DNA of 64,000 bases from the NCBI RefSeq assembly GCF_000758545.1, contig NZ_CP009279.1, positions 5,704,001 to 5,768,000 of the forward strand, given 5' to 3'. A program made the position numbers and the translations under genes. Source of the stretch: Paenibacillus sp. FSL H7-0737 (lineage in GTDB: Bacteria; Bacillota; Bacilli; Paenibacillales; Paenibacillaceae). The notes under the pieces were generated by a model. It ran no database searches. It was not told where the DNA came from and saw nothing but the letters and a program-made list of their open reading frames with translations. Below are positions 43,161-52,872 of the stretch, one piece after another; position 1 is the first letter of the stretch, and each line of letters starts with the position of its first letter.

Positions 43161-44762
43161 TTACAACCCCTTCTCCTGTACGTAAGCATTCCATTGCTTG
43201 ATATATTCCGCCTGAATTTTCTCAAGTCCGGCTTGCTTAGCCTTCTCCATGAAGGTAGCTAGACCCGCATCAACATCCTCTACCAATCCGGCTTGCAGCG
43301 GATACAGGTATTGCTTTTCTACCTGTTCCAGCGCCGCTTTTTCAGCCTGATAAGAGGTGTAATCTTCAGCAAATCCTGTGAAGATATCCGGCTTCTGAAT
43401 CTTATCAAGCTCAGCGAAAATCTCTTTGACGCCATCATAGGATTTGTCGAATAACATAAATTCCGGGTTCCGCCATGCCCAGCCGTTCATCCCTTCACGA
43501 GTGAAGCCGTTCGTAGAAGCATCTCCAATAAGCTCATAATAGCCGTTTGCATCAACCTTATAATTTTTTCCCTCAACACCGTATTGTGTCAGCTGGTTAT
43601 AACGTTTATCCAGAACCATCTTCTCATAAAAGGCCAATGCACGTTCCGGGTTCTTGCTGCCCTTCGGAATAGCAAATCCATTATGAATAGGATGCACCGG
43701 TGTTGCGTAACCGATCGTTTGACCATAAGGATAGTAACCCAACTCCCAATCTGGATGAGCTGCTTTAACTTTCATCAGCGTATCGTTGAAGCGAGTCGGG
43801 TTATCACCGAAGATGGATGCCGCTTTACCCGCAATAACCGGAGCCTGAAGAGTGTCCTTCACGTTCAATACATTTTTGGAGATTAGGCCTTTTTCCTGCC
43901 AACGTCTCATGGTCAGCAGTTCTTCTTTATGTTCCTCCGAGCCCCAGTAAAGATAAGCCTTCGAAGGATCGCTGTACTTGATTCCGATACCATAAGGCAG
44001 CGGACTTCCGACCATCGCGGTAAGTGTAGTGTAGACATCATGCAGATTGCCCCTCACATCACTGTTAAAGGATGCCGGCGACATCTTCGGTTCATTCTTC
44101 TTGATCCCTTCCATATAAGCCTCATAGCTGGCCAGATCTGTTGGCTCAGGCAGATTGTATTTCTTACGCAGATCCTCACGCCATACGAAACCGTTAGTTA
44201 CATATTCCTTATAGGTCGCGGGTACAGTGTAAATCTTGCCATCAATCTTAACTGCATCCCACATATCCTGCGGTACAAATTGCTGGAGCGCTGGAGCAGC
44301 CGTCGGCAGCAAATCATCTATAGCCAAAAAAGCTCCTTTTTTAGCATAAGCTTGATACTGTGTCCAATCCGCAGTAAAAATCAAATCAATCGATTGTCCA
44401 GAAGATAGTAGCAATTTGTACTTCTGATCCCAGTCTGTCCAAGTTGTATAGTTGAATTTAACGGTTGCATTCAGATCTTCTTCAGCCATCTTGTTAATTT
44501 GCGATTCAATACTTGAAAGATCTTTCGGAGCATCGCCCAGCATATAAAACTGCAGCTCGACCTTCTTCGATGTATCCAGCCCCGACTTCTCCTCAGTCTC
44601 AGCATTGGTGCTCTGAGCCGTATTCCCGCCGCTATTACTCTCTTTTACCGCTGCATTTTCCCCGTTCGTGGAACTAGAATTCCCCCCACAGCCTGCCAGT
44701 AGAGCCAAGCTCAGTACTGACGTGAGCAGAATAGACATGCTTTTGCCCCGTAGCTTATTCAT
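43161..44762 (-). CDS. Extracellular sugar-binding lipoprotein (LplA/YtcQ-type ABC cassette)
   Basis: 533 aa with AGGGAGGATTCAG before the ATG and the lipobox LALLAGC (Cys25), then a Ser/Asn/Glu-rich linker. The mature domain has the family-1 solute-binding fold of the large LplA class (VELQFYMLGDAPKDLSSIESQINKMAEEDLNATV, GFAIPKGSKNPERALAFYEKM). It is the last gene of a permease-permease-binding protein operon. Such cassettes in Paenibacillus import oligosaccharides, often rhamnogalacturonan- or xylan-derived. No glycosidase accompanies this one, so the sugar is unknown. Confidence 0.9.
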   Translation of the reverse strand: MNKLRGKSMSILLTSVLSLALLAGCGGNSSSTNGENAAVKESNSGGNTAQSTNAETEEKSGLDTSKKVELQFYMLGDAPKDLSSIESQINKMAEEDLNATVKFNYTTWTDWDQKYKLLLSSGQSIDLIFTADWTQYQAYAKKGAFLAIDDLLPTAAPALQQFVPQDMWDAVKIDGKIYTVPATYKEYVTNGFVWREDLRKKYNLPEPTDLASYEAYMEGIKKNEPKMSPASFNSDVRGNLHDVYTTLTAMVGSPLPYGIGIKYSDPSKAYLYWGSEEHKEELLTMRRWQEKGLISKNVLNVKDTLQAPVIAGKAASIFGDNPTRFNDTLMKVKAAHPDWELGYYPYGQTIGYATPVHPIHNGFAIPKGSKNPERALAFYEKMVLDKRYNQLTQYGVEGKNYKVDANGYYELIGDASTNGFTREGMNGWAWRNPEFMLFDKSYDGVKEIFAELDKIQKPDIFTGFAEDYTSYQAEKAALEQVEKQYLYPLQAGLVEDVDAGLATFMEKAKQAGLEKIQAEYIKQWNAYVQEKGL

Positions 44763-44837
44763 CTGAATCCTCCCTTTTCACTATGCTTCTATGTTAGCCG
44801 ACTTTACCTAAACCCGGGTAGGGGTAAGGTTACGGTT

Positions 44838-45731
44838 CTAACCTTTTACAGCTCCGATGGTCAACCCTTTGACGAAGTAACGCTGAACGAATGGATACAG
44901 AAATAGAATTGGTCCAGTCACAACAATCGCCATGGCCATTTTGGTAGACTCAGCAGGGACTTCTGTAGCCAGAGACACCCCAGTTCCAGCGCCCATCTGT
45001 GCAATGAACTGCGCTGAATTGATAACATTGTACAGATAGAACTGCAGTTGATATTTATGGGTATCATTAATGAACAGTGAAGATGTGAACCAGTCATTCC
45101 AGTAATACAATGCAAGGAACAATCCGACTGTAGCAATCCCTGGCATGGAGAGCTTGAGGACGATCTGCCAGTAGATTCTGAAATCACCGGCCCCATCGAT
45201 TTTCCCAGAATCAAATAGCTCCTCAGGGACTGCTGATTTAACGAAATTCTTCATTAAAATAATTAAGAACGGTGTCATCAGGCCTGGTAGCACCAATACA
45301 GCATAGGAATCCAGCAGACCGAGGTATTTAGTAATCATGATGTACCAAGGAACAAGTCCTCCACCAAACAAGGTCGTAAAGTATATATAGAAGGAAAAGG
45401 TATTGCGGTATTTGAAATCCTTGCGGGCCAGCACATAACCAGCCATCGTCATGAAGAAGAGTCCTAATGTCGTTCCCACTACAGTGGTGACGATGGTGAC
45501 CGTGTAAGCACGCAGTACTTCATCCGGGAAAATGAACACCGTCTTGTAGCCTTCAAGAGAGAACTGCCCCGGAATCAGATGATAGCCATCCCGGATAATA
45601 GATTCATTGCTGGTTAATGATGCGGATATAATTAGCAGAAAGGGCAGCAGGCAAGCAACCGACAGTCCAATGATGACCACATAGGCGATTGCATGAAGCA
45701 TCCGTGTATATTTATCCTTTTGAATTTTCAT
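44838..45731 (-). CDS. Carbohydrate ABC transporter permease (LplC/YtcP-type)
   Basis: 297 aa with AGGAGGACAAGAA before the ATG. Six membrane segments and the cytoplasmic loop EELFDSGKIDGAGDFRIYWQIVLKLSMPG, the EAA-type motif contacting the ATPase. It ends in FVQRYFVKGLTIGAVKG, the usual terminus of the LplC/YtcP group. It partners the 45743-46744 permease; the ATPase is not in the window, as usual for cassettes sharing an MsmX-type ATPase. Confidence 0.92.
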   Translation of the reverse strand: MKIQKDKYTRMLHAIAYVVIIGLSVACLLPFLLIISASLTSNESIIRDGYHLIPGQFSLEGYKTVFIFPDEVLRAYTVTIVTTVVGTTLGLFFMTMAGYVLARKDFKYRNTFSFYIYFTTLFGGGLVPWYIMITKYLGLLDSYAVLVLPGLMTPFLIILMKNFVKSAVPEELFDSGKIDGAGDFRIYWQIVLKLSMPGIATVGLFLALYYWNDWFTSSLFINDTHKYQLQFYLYNVINSAQFIAQMGAGTGVSLATEVPAESTKMAMAIVVTGPILFLYPFVQRYFVKGLTIGAVKG

Positions 45732-45742
45732 TTCTTGTCCTC

Positions 45743-46744
45743 CTAGAACAGGGCGTAGTCATCATTTATTTTGCGAATAATATAGTTAACCGTCATGATG
45801 AGGACAAAACCGAACAAGGACTGATAGACCCCGGCAGCAGTAGCCATGCCCACATCAAACGTTACTTTAAGCGAGCGATAGACGTAGGTATCGAGAATAT
45901 CCGTCGTATTATAGAGAAGCCCGTTGTTTCCTATTAATTGATAGAACAGATCAAACTGCCCTTTCATAATACTTCCGAGCGCAAAGAGCAGCAGCACCAC
46001 AAAGGTTGATTTCAGCATTGGCACTGTAATATACCAAATCCGCTGAAAAATATTAGCGCCATCGATCTTAGCCGCTTCATAATATTCATCACTGATCCCT
46101 GTAATCGCTGCTAGATAGATAACCATGCTATAACCGAGATTCTTCCATAGATAGAAGATAATAATTAGAAAAATCCAAGCCCAGGGTTTGCTGTAAACGT
46201 CCACCGGATCAAGCCCAAATTGTGTAAGCATTGTATTTAAGAAACCGCTGTCATAATTGAACAGGTTGTAGACAATAACACTTAGAATGACGAAGGATAC
46301 GAAATATGGTAGAAACATTATCGATTGGCTAATCTTTTTAAACCATTTCCCATTCAGTTCACTTAAGAGAATCGCACAAGCAATCGCCAGCACATTCCCA
46401 AGTACAATAAAAGCGATGTTGTAACCTATCGTGTTCATCGTCAGCTTCACCAGTGTGCCGGATCTCCAGAGAAACTCGAAATTCTGCAAGCCGACGAACT
46501 TGGAATTAAACATACTGCTGTTGAAGTCAAATTGAGTGAACGCATAATAGATACCTACCATTGGAAAATAAGAATTTACTAAGAAAAAGATCAAGGTGGG
46601 CAGCAGCATCAGAAACATCATCCGATTGTGTATCAGTTCATAAATAAATCCCTTCTTCTTTCTTGTCGTCCGTAAGCGTGCTCTTCCATCGGCCTGGATG
46701 CCAAGTTCGACGGTTGAGATTCCTTTGGATGAGGTTTGGCTCAA
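45743..46744 (-). CDS. Carbohydrate ABC transporter permease (LplB/YteP-type)
   Basis: 333 aa from a TTG start with AAAGGGAG 9 nt upstream. A basic cytoplasmic N-terminus precedes six membrane segments. The EAA loop is DEYYEAAKIDGANIFQRIWYITVPML. First gene of the operon, 11 bp before the second permease. It is divergent from the membrane-bound AraC-type regulator, matching the B. subtilis ytdP/ytcQP/yteP arrangement. Confidence 0.92.
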   Translation of the reverse strand: MSQTSSKGISTVELGIQADGRARLRTTRKKKGFIYELIHNRMMFLMLLPTLIFFLVNSYFPMVGIYYAFTQFDFNSSMFNSKFVGLQNFEFLWRSGTLVKLTMNTIGYNIAFIVLGNVLAIACAILLSELNGKWFKKISQSIMFLPYFVSFVILSVIVYNLFNYDSGFLNTMLTQFGLDPVDVYSKPWAWIFLIIIFYLWKNLGYSMVIYLAAITGISDEYYEAAKIDGANIFQRIWYITVPMLKSTFVVLLLFALGSIMKGQFDLFYQLIGNNGLLYNTTDILDTYVYRSLKVTFDVGMATAAGVYQSLFGFVLIMTVNYIIRKINDDYALF

Positions 46745-47121
46745 GGTCTCTCACTCCCTTTAATGTAGAAACTGCATAATTCCACTATAGGGTGGTTCTT
46801 TTGAACACAGAAGTGAAGCTTCATAGCTTTCCTGCACAAACTGGAGAAACCGCTAATGAACAATAAGGATGTTTATGAAGCAGCGATGAATCGTGTTAAT
46901 GCCAGTGTACATAGGGGAGTGCACTCGAATATCCCGAAAATAATGATGATATGTGCACAAATATTTATTTTCTTCACAGCTATATATTGGTAAAATACAA
47001 CATTCTAGTGTTACTCCACTGTTCTGTTCACTCTAGGGCAATTATAATAAGAGGACTTCATATCTAGAGTTCATCCAGAGCCTTATCCAATAAGCCGCAT
47101 ATATTTCGGGGGAGGGCTATT
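46745..47121. other. 377-bp divergent regulatory region
   Basis: Separates the sugar ABC operon and its probable regulator. A consensus-like TATAAT is present on + at 47044-47049 with no good -35. No palindromic operator or gene is evident. Confidence 0.4.
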
Positions 47122-49356
47122 ATGAAGAATAGTGATATACGGAGAAAAAGACTGCTGTATGGCAAGCTGCTAACAACGATCACACTATGTATCTCGTTAA
47201 CTCTTCTGGTCTCTACAATCGTGTACTATACATACTACATCGGCGTCGAGAAGACTCAGACCTTCCGTTCCGATCTAAGAGATCTAACTCAGACTGGCAA
47301 AAAAGTAGTCAACATGGCTGAAGTAGCTCAAACGCTTTCATTTCAGCTGTACAGAACCTCCACTATTTCCCATCTGTTGTTCTACAACAAACCTTCCATT
47401 TATGAGGTTACGGCTGCAATGTCGGATCTCGGAAACTATCTGAACTCCATGCCATACATTGAATCCATCTATGTTTATAATCCGAATAATGACACTATAT
47501 ATATCTCAGCGGCGCAAGGGCAGAATGGTGTGTACTCCACAGGAGAGTTAGAGGACACTGAAATCATACAGATGTTGAATCATTATCAGGATTACAAAAC
47601 ATTCACTCCGATCCCACGCACCTATTCCATCGGCGAACCCAAATCAGAAGCTATCGCTGTCTATACTTATCTCTGCTATGATGCGATCAACTGGGACCGC
47701 GCCATCAATTCTGCAGTTATTGTTAATATATCAGCAGCTTGGATAAACAAGGAGTTGGCTAACAGCAATACCGCCGGTAGTGGTAACACTTATCTTCTTG
47801 ATGACCAAGATCGGTTTCTATCGGGGAACAAGCTGACATTGGAGAAACTCTCAGGGGATGAAAGCAGCTGGGTAGAGCATAAAGTTAAAGACCGCTCCGC
47901 AGGTTATTTCACAGCTCCTTTTAAAGGCCAGAAATCACTAGTGTCCTATACTTCACCAGATTCTCTTGGTTGGCAGTATGTTCGCATTACTCCATATAAT
48001 GTGATCACAGAACAGACCAACCAAATCCGTAATACAACACTACTGATTTCTTTGATTATTTTAATATTCGGACTTATCATTTCTAGAATGCTATCCAAAC
48101 GCCTCTACCTTCCTATTGATTCCATTGTAAGCCGAATGAATAGCCTTGAAGCTGACAAGCGCAACAGTATGTTTACGATTAGACAGAATTCTTTACGTAA
48201 TCTTGTTCTCGGTATTAAATCACCCCACAGCAGCCGGCCAACTGATTTGGAGCAGCTGAGTATTGCCTTCGGCTTAAACGAGAGCTATCGGCTAGTATTG
48301 CTGCGTATTGATGAATACAATACCCTGCGACAAGAGCGAGGTGCTTATCTACTTGCATACAAGTTCGCGATCATGAATATTGCTTCGGAAATTTGCGGTC
48401 AGACTTATCAAGTGGAAAGCGTAGATATGAACGACGACAGCGTAGTTATGTTACTTAGCAGTATGTCGTCCGCTGAATCTCTCGATACAGAATTGATCGA
48501 AGTGCTGCTGCGACAAATCCGTGTGGCTTGCTGCGATTATCTGAAAATAGGATTATCGCTAGTGTACAGTCCCGTTAGTGATAATCCAGATCGATTGAAC
48601 CACCTATATAGCCAGGCCAAAGAAGCTTCTAAACATAGACTTTTTTATGGGCATGGTTGCCTAATCAACGCAGAGAAGATTAACGAATTGCAGAATAACC
48701 TATACTCTTACCCTGCGGATAACGAGAAAAAGCTGGTTGATGCCCTCACCAGTGGTAGAACAGACGAAGCCCATAGCCATTTCTCTGACATCGTGCGCGA
48801 ATTGGACCAATACCCCTACTATATACTAGAACTAACGCTATCCAGGGTGACGCTAACAATTAAGAGAATCATCGATAATATCAAAAAGCTCAGCTCTACA
48901 TCTGTGGAAGATATCCTCAAGATACCTTCACTTGAGAATTACGAGACGATGAAGGAGCTTGAAGAAGCTTTTTACCAACTCTTCGATGATATTCAGGAAT
49001 TACAGGCCGATAAACGTAGCTCTAAGCAAAGTGATCTGATCCGTCAAATTAACCAAAAAATCAATCAATCTTACACGGACCCCAGCCTGGGCCTGAACCA
49101 GATTGCTGATGAGCTTAACCTGTCACCTATATATGTCAGCCGTCTTTATAAGCAGCAAACAATGACAGCTATTGTGGATGTCATCATGGATGTACGAATG
49201 CAGGAAGTATGTCGCCTCTTGAAAGAGAGCGATCTGTCCGTATCGGATATTGCTGAAATGACCGGTTTCACGAGCAGTTCTTATCTCCATCGGATGTTCA
49301 AACGCAACTTCAGCATCACGCCGATGGAATACAGGCGTTCTAATACTCGTTCATAA
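47122..49356 (+). CDS. Membrane-bound AraC-type regulator (YtdP-like) of the divergent sugar transporter
   Basis: 744 aa with GGGGGAGGGC before the ATG. TM1 is at ~15-37 (LTTITLCISLTLLVSTIVYY) and TM2 at ~305-325 (TLLISLIILIFGLIISRML). They enclose an extracytoplasmic sensor of ~260 residues resembling a Cache fold. A cytoplasmic helical region leads to a double HTH at ~645-744 (SDIAEMTGFTSSSYLHRMFKRNFSITPMEYRR). This one-component architecture in Paenibacillus and Bacillus usually activates the adjacent LplABC-type cassette on sensing its sugar outside the cell. Confidence 0.9.
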   Translation: MKNSDIRRKRLLYGKLLTTITLCISLTLLVSTIVYYTYYIGVEKTQTFRSDLRDLTQTGKKVVNMAEVAQTLSFQLYRTSTISHLLFYNKPSIYEVTAAMSDLGNYLNSMPYIESIYVYNPNNDTIYISAAQGQNGVYSTGELEDTEIIQMLNHYQDYKTFTPIPRTYSIGEPKSEAIAVYTYLCYDAINWDRAINSAVIVNISAAWINKELANSNTAGSGNTYLLDDQDRFLSGNKLTLEKLSGDESSWVEHKVKDRSAGYFTAPFKGQKSLVSYTSPDSLGWQYVRITPYNVITEQTNQIRNTTLLISLIILIFGLIISRMLSKRLYLPIDSIVSRMNSLEADKRNSMFTIRQNSLRNLVLGIKSPHSSRPTDLEQLSIAFGLNESYRLVLLRIDEYNTLRQERGAYLLAYKFAIMNIASEICGQTYQVESVDMNDDSVVMLLSSMSSAESLDTELIEVLLRQIRVACCDYLKIGLSLVYSPVSDNPDRLNHLYSQAKEASKHRLFYGHGCLINAEKINELQNNLYSYPADNEKKLVDALTSGRTDEAHSHFSDIVRELDQYPYYILELTLSRVTLTIKRIIDNIKKLSSTSVEDILKIPSLENYETMKELEEAFYQLFDDIQELQADKRSSKQSDLIRQINQKINQSYTDPSLGLNQIADELNLSPIYVSRLYKQQTMTAIVDVIMDVRMQEVCRLLKESDLSVSDIAEMTGFTSSSYLHRMFKRNFSITPMEYRRSNTRS

Positions 49357-49422
49357 AACTGAAGGCTGAGTGAGAATGCGAACGGAGTACAGATCAATAA
49401 CACTACTAAACTACTCTATCAA

Positions 49423-49462
49423 AAAAAGGCAGGCTACTGTATTAGCGGTGGCTTGCCTTTTT
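49423..49462 (+). terminator. Terminator of the YtdP-like regulator gene
   Basis: AAAAAGGCAGGC pairs with GCTTGCCTTTTT (one G-U) around a 16-nt loop, ending in T residues. Confidence 0.85.
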
Positions 49463-49595
49463 AATGTAGGTTCATGTGTATTGACTTCCAGAGCGATTAC
49501 TGTAACAACTTCAGCTTCTCTGAATATGCTGATTGGGCAGGTTCCCAATTTTTAAAGGTATGAAAAGGAGAAGCTCAAGGAGGAGATACAAAAGC

Positions 49596-51527
49596 ATGTC
49601 GGATCATTATCATAGACCATTCAAAGGTGACGCTATCCTAAACAAACAAGGAAGAATAAGCAGTCCTGTCAGAAAAAGAGAGTGTGCTGCACTATTAAAA
49701 ATAGTCACAGAGCTTGCTACAGTGGTACCTCCCGCACTTACGAATCCCACTACACTTCATATTTCCAATCTTCAAAGAGTGTTAAGAGAGCTCATGGAAT
49801 TCTTGCATGAGGCTAGGATATGCAGCCCTTTTAGAACGGAGCTTCTTTCTGTAGTAGAAATAACTATTGTATCTACTGAGGTCAGTCCCTTCTCCGTCGT
49901 GAGCGTGGGTACTAATCTTCAACAGCTGTTAGCCGAGTTATTATCTTTTATCCTCGCCACGAAGATTGACTCTCATTGCAAAGATCAGTTGGTAATTCAA
50001 ATCAGACATATTCAAGCTTCTATTTCACAAGCGCTCGGCTTACCTATTAAGGGTGCGACGGGGCCACAAGGTCCTCAGGGACCCCAAGGAACTCAAGGAA
50101 CTCAAGGGCCTCAAGGACCTCAAGGACCTCAAGGAGCCACTGGTGCAGGGCTGCAAGGTATTGTAGTCTTTAATCCGGCACAAAGCCCATTGTATCCAGC
50201 GGGTCAAGTAGTAACCTTTAATGGCAGCACTTATATAGCTACTGTTGCCGGACCCAAAGGAACACCAGGTAGTTCGTCAGATTATTTACTAATTGCTGGT
50301 GGAGCGACAGGCGCGACTGGAGCGCAAGGACCTCAAGGGGCGCAGGGTCCTCAAGGTCTTCAAGGTCTTCAAGGACTTCAAGGACTTCAAGGACTTCAAG
50401 GACTTCAAGGACTCCAAGGTCCTCAGGGTCCTCAAGGCGCGCAAGGAATACAGGGACCGACAGGACCTGGAGCAGGGGCAACTGGACCGACAGGGGCTAC
50501 GGGTACTGCTGGGCTTGCTGGTCCGACAGGGGCTACAGGCATCGCCGGGCTTGCTGGTCCGACAGGGGCTACAGGCACCGCCGGGCTTGCGGGGCCGACT
50601 GGTGCGACGGGTACTGCCGGGCTTGCTGGTCCGACAGGGGCTACAGGCACCGCCGGGCTTGCTGGACCGACGGGCGCTACAGGTACTGCCGGACTTGCTG
50701 GACCGACAGGCGCTACAGGTACAGCTGGAATTGCTGGACCGACAGGCGCTACAGGTACAGCTGGAATTGCTGGACCGACAGGCGCTACAGGTACTGCCGG
50801 GCTGGCTGGCGCGACGGGTGCGACAGGTACTGCTGGAATTGCTGGGCCGACGGGTGCGACAGGTACTGCCGGACTTGCTGGACCGACGGGGGCTACGGGT
50901 ACTGCCGGGCTTGCTGGTCCGACGGGGGCTACGGGTACTGCCGGGCTTGCTGGTCCGACTGGTGCGACGGGGGTTACCGGAGTTACAGGAGTTACTGGGG
51001 CAACCGGTGATGGCGCAATCATTCCACTGGCATCTGGTGGACCAATTATTATGACCACGGTTTTAGGTGGTTTGGTGGGAACAACAAGCCTTATAGGCTT
51101 CGGAAGTTCAGCCACAGGCATTTCTCTTGTTGGTGGAAATATAGATTTGACAGGTACTGTTCTTGGACCTCTTATCAACTTTGCAATGTCCGTTCCTCGT
51201 TCAGGAGTGATAACATCTATTGCTGCATACTTCAGTAATACTATAGCTTTATCACTTCTTGGTACTTCCGTAAATGTGACGGCACAATTATTCCAATCTA
51301 CTTTACCAAATAATACATTCACACCTATTCCTGGGGCCTTAGTACCTCTGCCAACTATCACAGGCACAATTAATCTAGGAACTTTTGTCAGCGGAATTAC
51401 GAATGGTATCAATTTTGCTGTAACACCGCAGACACGTCTTCTTATGGTATTCTCAGCCACTGCTACAGGTCTTACCCTTGTAAATACAGTCACTGGTTAT
51501 GCAAGTGCAGGCTTTACTATTGTATAA
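49596..51527 (+). CDS. Collagen-like spore-surface protein with BclB-type C-terminal domain
   Basis: 643 aa from the ATG at 49596, with AAGGAGGAGA ~10 nt upstream (an earlier ATG at 49560 is possible). Residues ~20-145 hold a duplicated helical N-terminal domain (ECAALLKIVTELATVVPP and a second copy near LQQLLAELLSFILATK). A short Gly-X-Y stretch (~152-184) is split by a ~50-aa insert (LQGIVVFNPAQSPLYPAGQV). A long collagen region (~236-470) follows, including 13 units of 12 residues (GPTGATGTAGLA). The C-terminal ~170 residues match the BclB-type trimerisation domain (SLIGFGSSATGIS, TGYASAGFTIV). Such proteins form exosporium hair-like nap and carry O-glycans on Thr. No signal peptide, as expected for mother-cell assembly. 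Confidence 0.9.
   Translation: MSDHYHRPFKGDAILNKQGRISSPVRKRECAALLKIVTELATVVPPALTNPTTLHISNLQRVLRELMEFLHEARICSPFRTELLSVVEITIVSTEVSPFSVVSVGTNLQQLLAELLSFILATKIDSHCKDQLVIQIRHIQASISQALGLPIKGATGPQGPQGPQGTQGTQGPQGPQGPQGATGAGLQGIVVFNPAQSPLYPAGQVVTFNGSTYIATVAGPKGTPGSSSDYLLIAGGATGATGAQGPQGAQGPQGLQGLQGLQGLQGLQGLQGLQGPQGPQGAQGIQGPTGPGAGATGPTGATGTAGLAGPTGATGIAGLAGPTGATGTAGLAGPTGATGTAGLAGPTGATGTAGLAGPTGATGTAGLAGPTGATGTAGIAGPTGATGTAGIAGPTGATGTAGLAGATGATGTAGIAGPTGATGTAGLAGPTGATGTAGLAGPTGATGTAGLAGPTGATGVTGVTGVTGATGDGAIIPLASGGPIIMTTVLGGLVGTTSLIGFGSSATGISLVGGNIDLTGTVLGPLINFAMSVPRSGVITSIAAYFSNTIALSLLGTSVNVTAQLFQSTLPNNTFTPIPGALVPLPTITGTINLGTFVSGITNGINFAVTPQTRLLMVFSATATGLTLVNTVTGYASAGFTIV
50484..50951 (+). repeat. 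36-bp tandem repeat coding 12-residue collagen units
   Basis: Thirteen consecutive 36-bp units encode GPTGATG(T/I)AG(L/I)A, one starting GAT. They vary mostly at third positions. Length polymorphism between strains is likely. Confidence 0.93.
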
Positions 51528-51540
51528 TCACTAACACAAA

Positions 51541-51585
51541 CAAAAGCATCTGCCCTCCCCACTAAAGGAGTAACAGATGCTTTTG
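51541..51585. terminator. Bidirectional terminator after the collagen-like gene
   Basis: CAAAAGCATCTG and CAGATGCTTTTG pair over 12 bp around a 21-nt loop. An A/T-rich flank follows. Confidence 0.8.
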
Positions 51586-51617
51586 TTATAATATTCGATT
51601 AAAATTTCTTGATCTTT

Positions 51618-51694
51618 CGACTCAGATGCCGCTATTGGTTCATTTATCGCCTCAAAGGGGAATTTTCGGACCGGAAAGAGGCTATTGAGCAAAA
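51618..51694. repeat. Dispersed extragenic repeat, two ~28-bp units ~50 bp apart (copy B)
   Basis: CGACTCAGATGCCGCTATTG at 51618 and CGGACCGGAAAGAGGCTATTG at 51667 resemble each other and the pair at 40516/40566, including the CTATTG element and the ~50-bp spacing. It lies between the terminator and the end of the cysteine desulfurase gene. Confidence 0.45.
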
Positions 51695-51708
51695 ATTGGG
51701 CAGTCTAC

Positions 51709-52821
51709 TCACAACAAATACTCTTTTAGCTTACCGATAACCTCATCGATCTCCGCTTTAGTCGTATACCGTCCCACACTAAAACGAACCGCTCCCTGCC
51801 CAATACTTGCTGAGACATTCATTGCCTTTAGAACAGGTGACATCAATGTTTCTCCAGAATGACAAGCTGAGCCTGTTGAGGCAGCCACATCTTCCAGCGA
51901 AGCAATCACTTCGTGACCCACCGCTCCAAGAAAACTAACGTTAAGCGTGTTGGGCAATCGCTTATGCCTATGACCATTCAGGTGAATTCTGTCGCCAAAT
52001 GCCTTCTGCAATCTATCGTAGAAATAATCCGCTACTTCTTTCACACGCTCTCTGGATGGAGAGTCCGAAGTAAGCTCACAGGCTTTTCCTAATCCAATAA
52101 TATAAGGGGTGTTTTCCGTTCCGGCACGTCTCCCCTGCTCATGACCCGCTCCGTGAATTAATGGCTCGATGTGAATGCCCTCTCGGATGTACAATGCTCC
52201 AATCCCTTTTGGCGCATATAATTTATGGCCTGCCAGCGTTAGAAAATCCACCCCTAACTCAGCCACATCAAGCTCTACTTTTCCAGCGGACTGCGAAGCA
52301 TCGGTATGTACAAGGACACCCCGTTCATGGCAGACCTCAGCTATTTCTTTGATCGGCTGAATCGTGCCCGTTTCGTTATTAGAGTGCATAATGGAGACTA
52401 GTATAGTTTGGTCTGTAAGCTGATTTTTCACATCATCTACCTGCACCATTCCATACGCGTCAACAGGTACATAAGTAATCGTGTAGCCCAACTGCTCCAG
52501 ATACTGACACGGTTTAACTACCGCAGGATGCTCCACAGCAGACACAATAATGTGATTGCCTTTATGTCGATATGTTTGGGCGACGCCCTTGATGACGGTA
52601 TTATTCGACTCGCTGCCCCCGCTTGTAAAAAGCACCTCACCCGGCGTACAATTCAGGAAATTAGCCACCTGTGTTCTTGCACGCTCGATTCCGACTTTAG
52701 CTTCTTGTCCCAAAGAATGACTGCTTGAAGGATTGCCAAAATGACCATAAAGATAAGGAATCATAACCTCTGCTACTTCCTTATCTACAGGTGTTGTAGC
52801 GTTATAGTCTAAATAGATCAT
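51709..52821 (-). CDS. Cysteine desulfurase (NifS/IscS-like) in selenouridine operon
   Basis: 370 aa. The PLP-binding Lys200 is in LTLAGHKLYAPKG and the catalytic Cys320 is in STGSACHSGE. The segment SGGSESNNTVIKG and the N-terminal MIYLDYNATTPVD are typical of the family. It is the third gene of the selD-mnmH operon, 51 bp after mnmH. It may supply selenium as persulfide-like Se from selenocysteine to SelD, or sulfur for the rhodanese step; general Fe-S or tRNA thiolation roles are alternatives. Confidence 0.92.
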   Translation of the reverse strand: MIYLDYNATTPVDKEVAEVMIPYLYGHFGNPSSSHSLGQEAKVGIERARTQVANFLNCTPGEVLFTSGGSESNNTVIKGVAQTYRHKGNHIIVSAVEHPAVVKPCQYLEQLGYTITYVPVDAYGMVQVDDVKNQLTDQTILVSIMHSNNETGTIQPIKEIAEVCHERGVLVHTDASQSAGKVELDVAELGVDFLTLAGHKLYAPKGIGALYIREGIHIEPLIHGAGHEQGRRAGTENTPYIIGLGKACELTSDSPSRERVKEVADYFYDRLQKAFGDRIHLNGHRHKRLPNTLNVSFLGAVGHEVIASLEDVAASTGSACHSGETLMSPVLKAMNVSASIGQGAVRFSVGRYTTKAEIDEVIGKLKEYLL

Positions 52822-52872
52822 TTGTTAAGCCGAGCCTCCTCTAAACCCCTCATACTTTACGATACCTAAAGC

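Noticed and set aside
50432..51493. Antisense open frame (353 codons) and + strand frame over the collagen repeats
   Set aside because: Both are repeat artefacts of GC-rich Gly-X-Y coding; they show no start signal and no recognisable protein.
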